The notes under the pieces: model-generated
Databases searched by the model: none
Told to the model about the DNA's origin: nothing
The model's input: only the letters and a program-made list of their open reading frames with translations
Shown: positions 1 through 5,797 of the stretch, in pieces
How positions within the stretch are numbered: the stretch's first letter is position 1
How the letters are laid out: each line of letters begins with the position of its first letter
Position numbers and translations under genes: made by a program
Source of the DNA: JBLHLB01 sp047618505
GTDB lineage: Bacteria; Planctomycetota; UBA1135; GCA-002686595
NCBI GenBank assembly: GCA_047618505.1
Contig: JBLHLB010000278.1
Coordinates: 1 to 5,797 of the forward strand
Length of the DNA: 5,797 bases
Reading direction: 5' to 3'

Positions 1-62
1 GTCCCACTACGAAAGCGCGTCCGGCCTGGGCTTCTTCGGCTAGATCCTGCGGGAACTGTGCG

Positions 63-98
63 CCCAGTGCTAGACCCAGTGCTAGACCCAGTGCTAGC
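63..98. repeat. 12-bp tandem repeat, three copies
   Basis: Three consecutive 12-bp units read CCCAGTGCTAGA, CCCAGTGCTAGA and CCCAGTGCTAGC, at 63-74, 75-86 and 87-98. Only the last base of the third copy differs. The array lies just beyond the stop codon of the miaE-like gene. The unit is four codons long, so it keeps frame. On the minus strand one open frame reads it as Leu-Ala-Leu-Gly repeats. The array contains a short palindrome (TGCTAGCA) but no stem followed by a T-run, so I do not call it a terminator. It is probably a slippage-generated repeat, and its function is unknown. Confidence 0.9.
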
Positions 99-120
99 AG
101 TCCACTCCGATCCCTAAGAC

Positions 121-741
121 CTAGGCAGGCCCAGCGTGAATCCGTGGACCACTGGGCAGGCCTTGGATCAGCTCGCCCTCAGCCCGGGACAGTTCTCCCT
201 GACGAGCAGTCACCTGATCCGGGGGTCCGAAGCGCTGGGCCAGTTCGACAAAGAGGCGCGCATGCCCTGCCTCCGAGGGACCCAACTCGGCGTAGAGCCG
301 CCCGATATCTCCATCGGAATCGGCCTCAGCCAGGAGTTCGAAACGCTCCAAGCTGCGGCGTTCGATAAGGGCAGCAACGAGCAGGCGGTCCACAATCGAG
401 GCATCGTAATCGGGGGTCGTCTGGGACACGCCCGAGGCATGGTCCTGCTTCAGAATCCGATGCAACCCGCTCACGTAGGGATTCTTCTCCGCCGGAGCGA
501 GGGACCAGGAATTCGATCGCAGCAGCCGGTTCACGCGTCGGAAGTGCTGCAGCTCTTCGACGGCCAAGGCGCCCATGCTTTCCACAAGGCGCGCATCACC
601 CGGTCGCCGCAGCAACATCGACTGGGCCGATGCCGCAGCCCCCAGCTCGCAATGCGCATGGTCCGAAAGCAACGCCTGGGGTTGTTCCAGGGCGAGTTCT
701 GCCCAGGCCGGCGGCGTGGACCAATGGAGGGGAACTTCCAC
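121..741 (-). CDS. miaE: MiaE-like tRNA-(ms2io6A)-hydroxylase (diiron, ferritin-like)
   Basis: MiaE-family enzymes are oxygen-dependent diiron monooxygenases that hydroxylate the isopentenyl group of ms2i6A at tRNA position 37. Numbering from the GTG at 741, the protein has 206 residues, about the length of the short Pseudomonas-type MiaE. The expected four-helix ferritin-like ligands are visible: E32 in DHAHCELGAA, E63 and H66 (ExxH) in VEELQHFRRV, E127 in AALIERRSLERF, and E157 and H160 (ExxH) in PSEAGHARLF. The start is uncertain. An ATG at 831 would add 30 residues (MGTCCGCRAQ...) that look unlike the family and would overlap the upstream gene by 83 bp. I prefer GTG 741 because the following VEVPLHWSTPPAW fits a normal family N-terminus, it lies 7 bp past the upstream stop, and AAGGA (757-753) sits 11 nt before it. 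That spacing is somewhat long. It is the last recognisable gene of the minus-strand unit. The family call is strong; the exact substrate is inferred, since a miaA/miaB background cannot be seen here. Confidence 0.85.
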   Translation of the reverse strand: MEVPLHWSTPPAWAELALEQPQALLSDHAHCELGAAASAQSMLLRRPGDARLVESMGALAVEELQHFRRVNRLLRSNSWSLAPAEKNPYVSGLHRILKQDHASGVSQTTPDYDASIVDRLLVAALIERRSLERFELLAEADSDGDIGRLYAELGPSEAGHARLFVELAQRFGPPDQVTARQGELSRAEGELIQGLPSGPRIHAGPA

Positions 742-748
742 GGATGCG

Positions 749-1363
749 CTATTCCTTGGGGTCGGTACCGCTTGGGTCGGTACCGCTTGGGTCCGTGCTA
801 TTTGCGCCCGGCACCCACAGCACGTCCCCATCCACGGACTTGTTCGCTACACGCCCCAGGACGAAGAGCAGATCCGAAAGGCGGTTCAAATAGCGCACAA
901 CTTCCCCGTTCACCTCGCTCGCCTCCTCTGACGAGGCGCTGAGTTCCGTGGCCAAGCGCTCCGCACGACGGCACACCGTACGCGCCATATGCATCCAGGC
1001 GGCGCCGGGGGTTCCACCGGGGAGGATAAAGGAATTCAGTTCCCCCAGGTCCGCGTTGTACTCGTCAATCAAGTCCTCCAGCCGCTTCGTATAGACAGGT
1101 GTAATGCGCAGGCGATCGCCCGATTCGCCGGGAACACAAATGTCCGCGCCCACATCGAAGAGATCATTCTGAATGCCACGCAGAAGATCACGAATGGGTT
1201 GGTCGAGGTCCTGGATGACACCGACGCCAATGACGCTGGAGAGCTCGTCCACGGTGCCGTAGGTGGCCACGCGCAGATCGTGCTTGGGACGGCGGCTGCC
1301 GTCCCCCAGGCCGGTGGATCCGTCGTCACCGGAACGAGTGTAGATGCGGCTGAGGTGAACCAT
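749..1363 (-). CDS. pduO: ATP:cob(I)alamin adenosyltransferase, PduO/MMAB type
   Basis: This enzyme transfers the adenosyl group of ATP to cob(I)alamin, giving adenosylcobalamin, the cofactor of mutases and diol or glycerol dehydratases. The 204-residue protein begins MVHLSRIYTRSGDDG, the typical family start. Further family motifs are the ATP-binding SGDDGSTGLGDG (11-22), YGTVDELSS (35-43), QNDLFDVGADI (65-75), FILPGGTPGAAWMHMARTVC (112-131) with RRAER following, and YLNRLSDLLFVLGR (158-171). The PduO/MMAB fold is well supported; it is not the CobA/BtuR or EutT type. The last 16 residues are a low-complexity tail (TDPSGTDPSGTDPKE) made by a 15-bp DNA repeat and look like a recent extension. 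Its ATG lies 40 bp after the rnz stop without a strong Shine-Dalgarno sequence. No B12-dependent enzyme lies in the window, so the consumer of the cofactor is unknown. The same protein is also named MmaB or CobO in annotations. Confidence 0.93.
   Translation of the reverse strand: MVHLSRIYTRSGDDGSTGLGDGSRRPKHDLRVATYGTVDELSSVIGVGVIQDLDQPIRDLLRGIQNDLFDVGADICVPGESGDRLRITPVYTKRLEDLIDEYNADLGELNSFILPGGTPGAAWMHMARTVCRRAERLATELSASSEEASEVNGEVVRYLNRLSDLLFVLGRVANKSVDGDVLWVPGANSTDPSGTDPSGTDPKE
758..795. repeat. 15-bp tandem repeat at the 3' end of the adenosyltransferase gene
   Basis: The plus strand carries two perfect 15-bp copies of GGGTCGGTACCGCTT, at 759-773 and 774-788, followed by a decayed partial copy (GGGTCCGT) from 789. 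Each copy contains the palindrome GGTACC. On the minus strand the repeat encodes TDPSG units in the adenosyltransferase tail. In the alternative miaE frame starting at 831 it would encode TQAVP units. Because 15 is a multiple of three, copy-number change preserves both frames. Confidence 0.9.
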
Positions 1364-1403
1364 AGTGTCCAGAGGGTACTCGATTGAACCCCGCGAACAG
1401 GCC

Positions 1404-2264
1404 CTAGGAAGGGCGCGTGTTCAGGAAGGGTGTGACTCGGGCGCGCAGCTCTGCCGGTAGGCGCTCGTCCAGGATCTGCAGGATCTCCTGGTGCCGATAG
1501 CGGGAGGAAAAGTGCGTCAACAGGATCGCTTCGTTCTGAAGTAGGTCCGCGCGCTCGATCAACTCATCCAGGTGGATGTGCCCACTTTCCCGGGCCTGCT
1601 CGCGGGACACGCGTTCGTCCAGGAAGGTGCACTCGCAGATCAGGAGGCGGGCTCTTTGAACAAGCTCCTCGCGCTCGATCACCTCAACCTTCGAATCTCC
1701 GGTGAAGGCGACCTCGACGGTTTCCACCTCCTCCGTAATTGTCTCCCCGGACTTACGCCGCTGCTCCAACTCCCTCCCAGGCACTCCACGCAGGGCGGGG
1801 AGCAGCTTTTGTTTTGTGGAGACAAGGGCATAGCCCTGACAAGGTGCTCGGTGCGGGGAAGCGAAGGCTCGCGCGACGAGCCCCCTCGGCAGTTGAAACT
1901 CCTCACCGGGCTCCAGGCCGATCGTGGTGTGCTTCAGGTCCGATCGGTCCAAGCGCCGCCAAACCGCAAACAACTCCTCGAAGGCCTCCACATCAACCTT
2001 GGGTACGACATAGGTCGGCGGTGATAGCTGGCGTAGCTCGCGCGTTGCACAGTGGTAGGCCACGCCCCCCATGTGGTCCATGTGCGCGTGGGTGAAGAGA
2101 ATGATCTCCCGCGGCACGACTTCTTCGGGGCAGCGGCCCACGTCAAAGGCGACCTTCAACTGCGGCAGGTGAATGCAGGTCTCGATGCCACCGCTGGAGA
2201 TACCTTCAACGGTTATGCCTGCCAGGTCGTAGGCCGGGCGGATTTTTCTAGTGCGCTTGCTCAT
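1404..2264 (-). CDS. rnz: RNase Z-like metallo-beta-lactamase nuclease (tRNA 3'-processing)
   Basis: RNase Z endonucleases remove 3' trailers from precursor tRNAs. This 286-residue protein shows the metallo-beta-lactamase ligands in order: H59, H61, D63 and H64 in FTHAHMDHMGG, H138 in ASPHRA, D190 in FTGDS, and H251 in LTHFSSRY. The ending LLTHFSSRY is diagnostic of tRNase Z rather than of a generic hydrolase, and GHIH (228-231) is also present. Stretches such as RRLDRSDLKH, QGYALVSTKQKL and TFLDERVS...GHIHLDEL resemble, from memory, the short plant tRNase Z (Arabidopsis TRZ1/2) more than E. coli or B. subtilis ElaC. The region 150-185 is a charged insert before the metal-binding D190. The ATG overlaps the hutF stop as ATGA, so translation is probably coupled. 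The fold is certain and tRNA processing is likely; another RNA or small-molecule substrate remains possible. Confidence 0.85.
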   Translation of the reverse strand: MSKRTRKIRPAYDLAGITVEGISSGGIETCIHLPQLKVAFDVGRCPEEVVPREIILFTHAHMDHMGGVAYHCATRELRQLSPPTYVVPKVDVEAFEELFAVWRRLDRSDLKHTTIGLEPGEEFQLPRGLVARAFASPHRAPCQGYALVSTKQKLLPALRGVPGRELEQRRKSGETITEEVETVEVAFTGDSKVEVIEREELVQRARLLICECTFLDERVSREQARESGHIHLDELIERADLLQNEAILLTHFSSRYRHQEILQILDERLPAELRARVTPFLNTRPS

Positions 2265-3574
2265 CGGATTTGTCGTCCCCCAACAAATACGTCACGGATC
2301 ACGCGCTCGTCACCGGCCAAGGCCAGGGCCTCCGGAAGGTGTTCGGCGTCGACTCCGCCCAGGATCGGGTGATCGAGGTCGATCGTCAAGAAGTCAGCAT
2401 GGGAGCCCTCGCAGAGATCGCCCGCAGGGAGCCCAAGGGCCGCCGCCCCGCCGACTGTTGCGGCGCGCAACAGGGTCGGCGCGATATGGCCTTCTTCGTC
2501 ATTGCGCGCGACACCGCGCTCCTCGCGAACCAAACGCTGCGCATATTCTGCCCAACGCATCTCTTCGAACATCGAGATACGCGTGTTGGAGTCACTTCCA
2601 AGGGAGAGCGCACCTCTGCCCTTGAGAATCCCCGGCAGGTCAGGCGTGCCATCGCCCAGGCTTGCCTCCGTCGTCGGTGTCAGGCAAACGCGCCCGCCAG
2701 CCGCGAGAAAGCGCGCCATGTCTCCGGCTTCGGTGTGTGTGCAATGCACGGCACAGACATTATCCAGGTCGCCGGCGGTCTGCCCGAGGGTCTCCAACAG
2801 CAACGCCATGGGCGTCATGCCATGGGAGCGTTGACACTCTTCCACCTCGCGGCGCTGCTCCTCCAGATGGATGTGAAGAACGAGTCCCCGGCGTCGCGCC
2901 TCGGATTGAATCTCGCGCAATTCGCCGGCATCTGCGGCGCGCAGGGAATGCACGACCACGCCAAGGGATTGTGTGGCAGCGTCCAATTCGGGAGTGAGAC
3001 GATCGAAGGCGGACCAGAACTCTCTGGGGCTGGGCGTGCGGAAGCGCGCTTGGGCCATGCCGACCGGGACCCGGCCGCCCTGCACATCAAAACCGCCGCT
3101 GCTGTAGTAGGCGTTCAGGAGCACGATGCGAATCCCTGCCCCCCGCGCAGCTTGCAGCACGACCGTATCTAGCGCGTGATCCTGCGCAGCCGCATCGTTG
3201 TGGTGCAGATAGTGAAACTCCCCCACGCTGGTCATGCCGGCGGCAAGCATCTCGTCGAAGGCGCGGCGACAGAGATCGCCCATACGCTCCGGCGTCATCT
3301 GCTGTACCAATCCGTACATCGCCTCGCGCCAGGTCCAGAAGGACCCCGCGCCCACTGGGAAACGTTCGCCGCGTGCCCGCAGGCCGCGTTGGAAGGCGTG
3401 GCTATGTGCATTGACGAAACCGGGGAGGAGGGCACGGCCTGTCAGTTCTTGCGCTTTGCGCTCGTCCTCGGCTGCGCTGCAAATGCGACCGTCCGAATCC
3501 ACAGCTACCCGAACGCCACGTTCGAAGCGCACCCCTGTCCAGGTCCAATCGGCTTCGAAGATCTGCACGCTCAC
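2261..3574 (-). CDS. hutF: Formimidoylglutamate deiminase (N-formimino-L-glutamate iminohydrolase)
   Basis: HutF hydrolyses N-formimino-L-glutamate to N-formyl-L-glutamate and ammonia in the five-step histidine degradation route; HutG normally completes it. The 437-residue protein is an amidohydrolase of normal family length. Metal ligands are H57 and H59 in PGFVNAHSHAFQR, H236 in LHIHLEEQ and D328 in LGSDSN. E239 and a histidine in AVHCTH (277-280) fit the catalytic residues known for Pseudomonas HutF. The FHYLHH motif (120-125), NAYYSSGGF (154-162) and HSLR (209-212) are typical of HutF rather than of guanine or cytosine deaminases. The start is GTG, overlapping the trmJ stop as GTGA, with GGAAGG six bases upstream. 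No other hut gene is visible, so the supply and fate of its substrate must be encoded elsewhere. Confidence 0.92.
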   Translation of the reverse strand: MSVQIFEADWTWTGVRFERGVRVAVDSDGRICSAAEDERKAQELTGRALLPGFVNAHSHAFQRGLRARGERFPVGAGSFWTWREAMYGLVQQMTPERMGDLCRRAFDEMLAAGMTSVGEFHYLHHNDAAAQDHALDTVVLQAARGAGIRIVLLNAYYSSGGFDVQGGRVPVGMAQARFRTPSPREFWSAFDRLTPELDAATQSLGVVVHSLRAADAGELREIQSEARRRGLVLHIHLEEQRREVEECQRSHGMTPMALLLETLGQTAGDLDNVCAVHCTHTEAGDMARFLAAGGRVCLTPTTEASLGDGTPDLPGILKGRGALSLGSDSNTRISMFEEMRWAEYAQRLVREERGVARNDEEGHIAPTLLRAATVGGAAALGLPAGDLCEGSHADFLTIDLDHPILGGVDAEHLPEALALAGDERVIRDVFVGGRQIR

Positions 3575-4362
3575 GCCTCGCCTTCCGGCTTGTCCTCGCC
3601 CCGAACGGTGCGCTGCCGAACGCCCTTTTCCTGGGGCGGAAGTCCGTAGTCCTGGGGTCGACGCTCGGCTCCCACGGCGCGGGCCAGGAGATGCCAGGCG
3701 CGCGCGTCGCGCGTTTCCAGGGGCGTACGGGAGAAGACGCGCTGCACGGAGGCCTCAAGATCACGGCGCGCCGACGCGCTCGTCGTCAGGGATCCGAGTG
3801 CCTCCACCAGAACCTTGGTCAAGAAAATGCGATCGGTCCCCGACAGGGGCGTCGAGCCATGGGATGCGGCCGAGGGTGCCTGTTCGAAGTGCAGGTGCGA
3901 CAGGACAATCGTCGCCGCCATGGCCAGATTGATGGAGCGGTGTTCGCCGGTGACTGCCATACGTACAAGCGTATGCAGCGGGTCGGTTTCGGCCCCGGAC
4001 AGTCCGCTTTCTTCGCTCCCAAAGACTAGGGCCACAAGTTCGTCATCGCTGGCCGCGCGCTGGGCGACTTCGCCGCGCACCTCACGCCAATCGCTCAGCT
4101 CGCGGTGGTCGCGTGCGCGCACGGTGAAACCGTAACTTGTGGTCACATCCGCCAGGGCCTCATCGAGCGAATCGACGATGCGCACACGACCGGCTTGGTC
4201 CGGCACGCCGTGGGCCATTTGTTCGAAGTCAGGATGCAACAGGAGAGCCGGTCGGGCGGGCTGCACGAGGACCAATTCCGCGGGACCAAAGTTCGCGGTA
4301 GCGCGCAGGACCGAGCCCACATTGCGCGGACCCGCGGGACGGATAAGAACGACACGTTTCAT
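3571..4362 (-). CDS. trmJ: SpoU/TrmH-family RNA 2'-O-methyltransferase, TrmJ-like
   Basis: The product is a SAM-dependent SPOUT methyltransferase of 263 residues. All three knot motifs are present: motif 1 PRNVGSVLRATANFG (12-26, with conserved N14 and the catalytic-type R20), motif 2 LVFGSEESGLS (112-122), and motif 3 RSINLAMA (142-149). The N-terminal position of motif 1 (MKRVVLIRPAGPRNVGS) and the C-terminal helical extension (about 175-235) fit TrmJ/LasT-type enzymes, which methylate the ribose of tRNA nucleotide 32. TrmH, TrmL or RlmB would usually differ in length or carry an N-terminal L30e-like domain, which is absent. The last 20 residues are charged and probably disordered. The ATG follows the dehydratase stop by 10 bp without a strong Shine-Dalgarno sequence, and the stop overlaps the hutF start. 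The family is certain; the tRNA position is inferred. Confidence 0.88.
   Translation of the reverse strand: MKRVVLIRPAGPRNVGSVLRATANFGPAELVLVQPARPALLLHPDFEQMAHGVPDQAGRVRIVDSLDEALADVTTSYGFTVRARDHRELSDWREVRGEVAQRAASDDELVALVFGSEESGLSGAETDPLHTLVRMAVTGEHRSINLAMAATIVLSHLHFEQAPSAASHGSTPLSGTDRIFLTKVLVEALGSLTTSASARRDLEASVQRVFSRTPLETRDARAWHLLARAVGAERRPQDYGLPPQEKGVRQRTVRGEDKPEGEA
3581..3586 (-). promoter_or_regulatory. Shine-Dalgarno sequence that fixes the hutF GTG start
   Basis: The minus strand reads GGAAGG, then a six-base spacer CGAGGC, then GTG. This site lies inside the last codons of trmJ. With the 4-bp GTGA overlap it supports GTG 3574 as the hutF start and implies translational coupling. Confidence 0.7.
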
Positions 4363-4372
4363 GAACTTGGAC

Positions 4373-5386
4373 TCAGGACTCGTCGTCCGCGGAAGCGGCC
4401 CCTAGGGAAGCCAGTTGATCGGGGTCAGCGTTCGCACCGGTCAGAATACAGACAACACGCAGGCGATCCCCGGGGCGGCGGTCTTCGAAGAGGCCTTCTG
4501 GCAACATGCCGAGGCGAGTGGCGGCGAATGCAGCTGCCCCTGCGGGCTCGACCACAAAGCCCGCACGCACAAGCTCCGCCTGACCCGCGAAAATCTCGTC
4601 GTCACTCAAGGCCACCATGCCTTCGACGTAGCGTTCAGCCAGACGCACGTTAACCTCGCCACTGTTTGGGGGACAGAGGCCCTGCACCTTGGTGGTGATC
4701 GGATCGATGGTCACGGGCTCCGAGGCCTCGAGCGCTGCGCTCATGTTGGCTCCGCCTTCGGGTTCCACGCCAACGACCGCCACTTCGTCACCCAGGGTTC
4801 GGGAGATGGCCAAGGCAACGCCAGCCAACAATCCGCCGCCGCCAGTGGGGACCATCACGAGTTCGACCTCGGGCCAGTCCTGGGCAATTTCGAGTCCAAC
4901 GGTGCCCTGGCCTTCGATCGTGCGTACACAGTTGTAGGGATGCACCAGGACACGTCCGATCAGGGCCTGTTCCGCGCAGCGCTCCTCCGCCTCGGCGCGC
5001 GTCGCCGTCAGCACCACCTCAGCGCCGTGATCTCGGCAGGCCTGGATTTTGTTGGGGTAGGAGTCTTCCGGCATGAAGACAGTCGCGTGGACGCCGGCAC
5101 GGGCCGCTGCCCAGGCCAGGGCCGTGGCGTGGTTTCCGGAGCTGGTTGCCACAACGCCAAGCTTGCGCTCCTCGGGGGTCAGCTGGGAGATCGAGTTCCA
5201 GGCGCCACGCGACTTGAAGGCTCCGTTGACCTGGCTTTGCTCGCATTTTAGGCGCAGCTCGACCCTGTCCGCGAGTTCGCTAGCGCCGAGATCGAAGGGC
5301 ACCAGAGGCGTGTGCTCCACGACGCCCTCAAGCCTGGCCGCGGCTGCCGCCAGGTCGATTCTTTGCCCCCATTCCAATGCGTCCAT
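4373..5386 (-). CDS. Threonine/serine dehydratase-type PLP enzyme (catabolic form, no regulatory domain)
   Basis: This fold-type II PLP enzyme probably deaminates L-threonine to 2-oxobutanoate or L-serine to pyruvate. From the ATG at 5386 it has 337 residues, like catabolic TdcB. It ends soon after the catalytic domain, so the C-terminal ACT-like regulatory domain of biosynthetic IlvA is absent. The PLP lysine is K58 in NGAFKSRGA. Cofactor-binding motifs are SSGNHA (82-87), the phosphate loop TGGGGL (181-186) and LTGAN (315-319), where T316 replaces the usual serine or cysteine. EGQGT (158-162) and EPAGAAA (280-286) also match the family. An in-frame ATG at 5527 would add 47 residues rich in Q, P, G and S with no family resemblance; I reject it because ATG 5386 has GGAG six bases upstream. 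It heads the minus-strand unit. Serine racemase or threo-3-hydroxyaspartate dehydratase activity cannot be excluded. Confidence 0.88.
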   Translation of the reverse strand: MDALEWGQRIDLAAAAARLEGVVEHTPLVPFDLGASELADRVELRLKCEQSQVNGAFKSRGAWNSISQLTPEERKLGVVATSSGNHATALAWAAARAGVHATVFMPEDSYPNKIQACRDHGAEVVLTATRAEAEERCAEQALIGRVLVHPYNCVRTIEGQGTVGLEIAQDWPEVELVMVPTGGGGLLAGVALAISRTLGDEVAVVGVEPEGGANMSAALEASEPVTIDPITTKVQGLCPPNSGEVNVRLAERYVEGMVALSDDEIFAGQAELVRAGFVVEPAGAAAFAATRLGMLPEGLFEDRRPGDRLRVVCILTGANADPDQLASLGAASADDES

Positions 5387-5392
5387 AGAATG

Positions 5393-5396
5393 CTCC
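5393..5396 (-). promoter_or_regulatory. Shine-Dalgarno sequence of the dehydratase gene
   Basis: GGAG on the minus strand is separated by the six bases CATTCT from ATG 5386. It decides the start in favour of 5386 over the upstream in-frame ATG at 5527. Confidence 0.65.
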
Positions 5397-5425
5397 GTCC
5401 GGGGTCCGCCCGGTGGTTGTCCCGG

Positions 5426-5453
5426 TTGGCTTTGCGAAGCCTGAAGGGATAAT
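5426..5453 (+). promoter_or_regulatory. Candidate sigma70-type promoter for the dihydrouridine synthase gene
   Basis: TTGGCT (5426-5431, four of six matches to TTGACA) and GATAAT (5448-5453, five of six matches to TATAAT) are 16 bp apart on the plus strand, in an otherwise GC-rich divergent intergenic region. Transcription would begin near 5460 and leave a leader of roughly 90 nt before GTG 5554. No equally good minus-strand promoter for the dehydratase unit was found; the same AT-rich patch reads AATTAT on that strand without a matching -35. This is a pattern match only. Confidence 0.35.
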
Positions 5454-5553
5454 TCGCGCGGGATGGTAAACGAAGAGGCGTCGGATCTCGCTGCCCACAT
5501 CGCGCTTCTGCCACGGGCAGCCCCCAAACCGCATCCATTCCCAGCAAACAGCC

Positions 5554-5797
5554 GTGTCCAGCCAACTCCCTTTCACGGGTCCCTACCTCCTGGCCCCGAT
5601 GCAGGGGGTGACGGAACCCTGCTTTCGCGACCTGGTGCTGGAGCGCAATACGCCCGATCTCTTGGGTGGTGCCTTCACGGAATTTGCGCGGGTTACGCTG
5701 AATTCGATCCCCACCAAAAGCCTCTTGGCACACCTGGGGCCGAATCGATTTGACCAACCGGTTGGGCTGCAGCTCATGGGCTCGGACCTCGAGGCCC
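5554..5797 (+). CDS. dus: tRNA-dihydrouridine synthase, N-terminal part (cut by window end)
   Basis: Dus enzymes are FMN-dependent reductases that convert uridines in the tRNA D-loop or variable region to dihydrouridine, using NADPH. The 81 visible residues start the TIM barrel. YLLAPMQGVTEPCFRDLV (11-28) is the first FMN-binding strand and loop, GGAFTEFARV (39-48) the next conserved segment, and QPVGLQLMG (69-77) the third strand. The reading frame is open from 5470 but contains no ATG before the conserved core, so GTG 5554 is the best start (MSSQLPFTGPY...). There is no clear Shine-Dalgarno sequence before it. The gene diverges from the dehydratase-headed unit and continues beyond 5797. The family is clear, but the visible part does not decide the DusA, DusB or DusC subgroup. 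Confidence 0.88.
   Translation, partial: MSSQLPFTGPYLLAPMQGVTEPCFRDLVLERNTPDLLGGAFTEFARVTLNSIPTKSLLAHLGPNRFDQPVGLQLMGSDLEA

Noticed and set aside
63..98. CRISPR-like array
   Set aside because: The units are directly adjacent 12-mers without spacers, so this is a simple tandem repeat.
63..120. Possible transcription terminator after the miaE-like gene
   Set aside because: The repeat has short palindromes, but there is no stable GC stem followed by a T-run on either strand.
136..942. Long plus-strand open frame of 268 codons
   Set aside because: It lies antisense to the miaE-like and adenosyltransferase genes, is rich in R, P, G and Q with no family motif, and is explained by the GC-rich codon pattern of the opposite strand.
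2270..3172. Plus-strand open frame of 300 codons
   Set aside because: It is an antisense shadow of hutF. The hutF frame carries all metal-binding motifs, while this frame shows no recognisable domain.
4415..5251. Plus-strand open frame of 278 codons
   Set aside because: It is antisense to the PLP enzyme, whose cofactor motifs are complete; the translation shows no coherent domain.
5387..5527. N-terminal extension of the dehydratase from ATG 5527
   Set aside because: The 47 extra residues are low-complexity and unlike the family, and ATG 5386 has its own well-spaced GGAG.
5463..5753. Plus-strand open frame of 96 codons starting at ATG 5463
   Set aside because: It overlaps the dihydrouridine synthase in another frame. 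The synthase frame carries APMQGVTEP and the other barrel motifs, while this one has none.

Overview
This GC-rich bacterial window is densely packed. Six minus-strand genes run in one apparent transcription unit, and one plus-strand gene, cut by the right edge, diverges from it. Moderate-to-high GC at third codon positions, GTG starts, 4-bp stop/start overlaps and an aerobic enzyme set (MiaE-like diiron hydroxylase, HutF) suggest a free-living, high-GC, probably Gram-negative bacterium. I cannot name the phylum from the sequence.

Layout from right to left. The minus-strand unit begins at 5386 with a threonine/serine dehydratase-type PLP enzyme (4373-5386). It continues with a TrmJ-like SpoU/TrmH tRNA 2'-O-methyltransferase (3571-4362), a formimidoylglutamate deiminase HutF (2261-3574), an RNase Z-like metallo-beta-lactamase nuclease (1404-2264), a PduO/MMAB-type cob(I)alamin adenosyltransferase (749-1363) and a MiaE-like tRNA hydroxylase (121-741, or 121-831 if the upstream ATG is used). 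The junctions are a 10-bp gap, two 4-bp overlaps, a 40-bp gap, and either a 7-bp gap or an 83-bp overlap. On the other strand, from about 5554 to the window end, is the N-terminal part of a tRNA-dihydrouridine synthase. The 167-bp divergent region between 5386 and 5554 contains one plausible plus-strand promoter and no visible gene.

Taken together, four of the seven genes act on tRNA: 3'-end processing, ribose methylation, ms2i6A hydroxylation and dihydrouridine formation. They are interleaved with three small-molecule enzymes: amino-acid deamination, histidine degradation and adenosylcobalamin synthesis. No shared pathway links the two groups, so this looks like a tightly coupled housekeeping operon rather than a defence or mobile element.

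The most unusual structures are two short tandem repeats on either side of the miaE-like gene. One is a 15-bp unit at the 3' end of the adenosyltransferase gene. The other is a 12-bp unit present three times near the left edge. The RNase Z also resembles the short plant-type tRNase Z more than the usual bacterial form. I found no clear evidence for a previously undescribed system, mobile element, CRISPR array or RNA gene.
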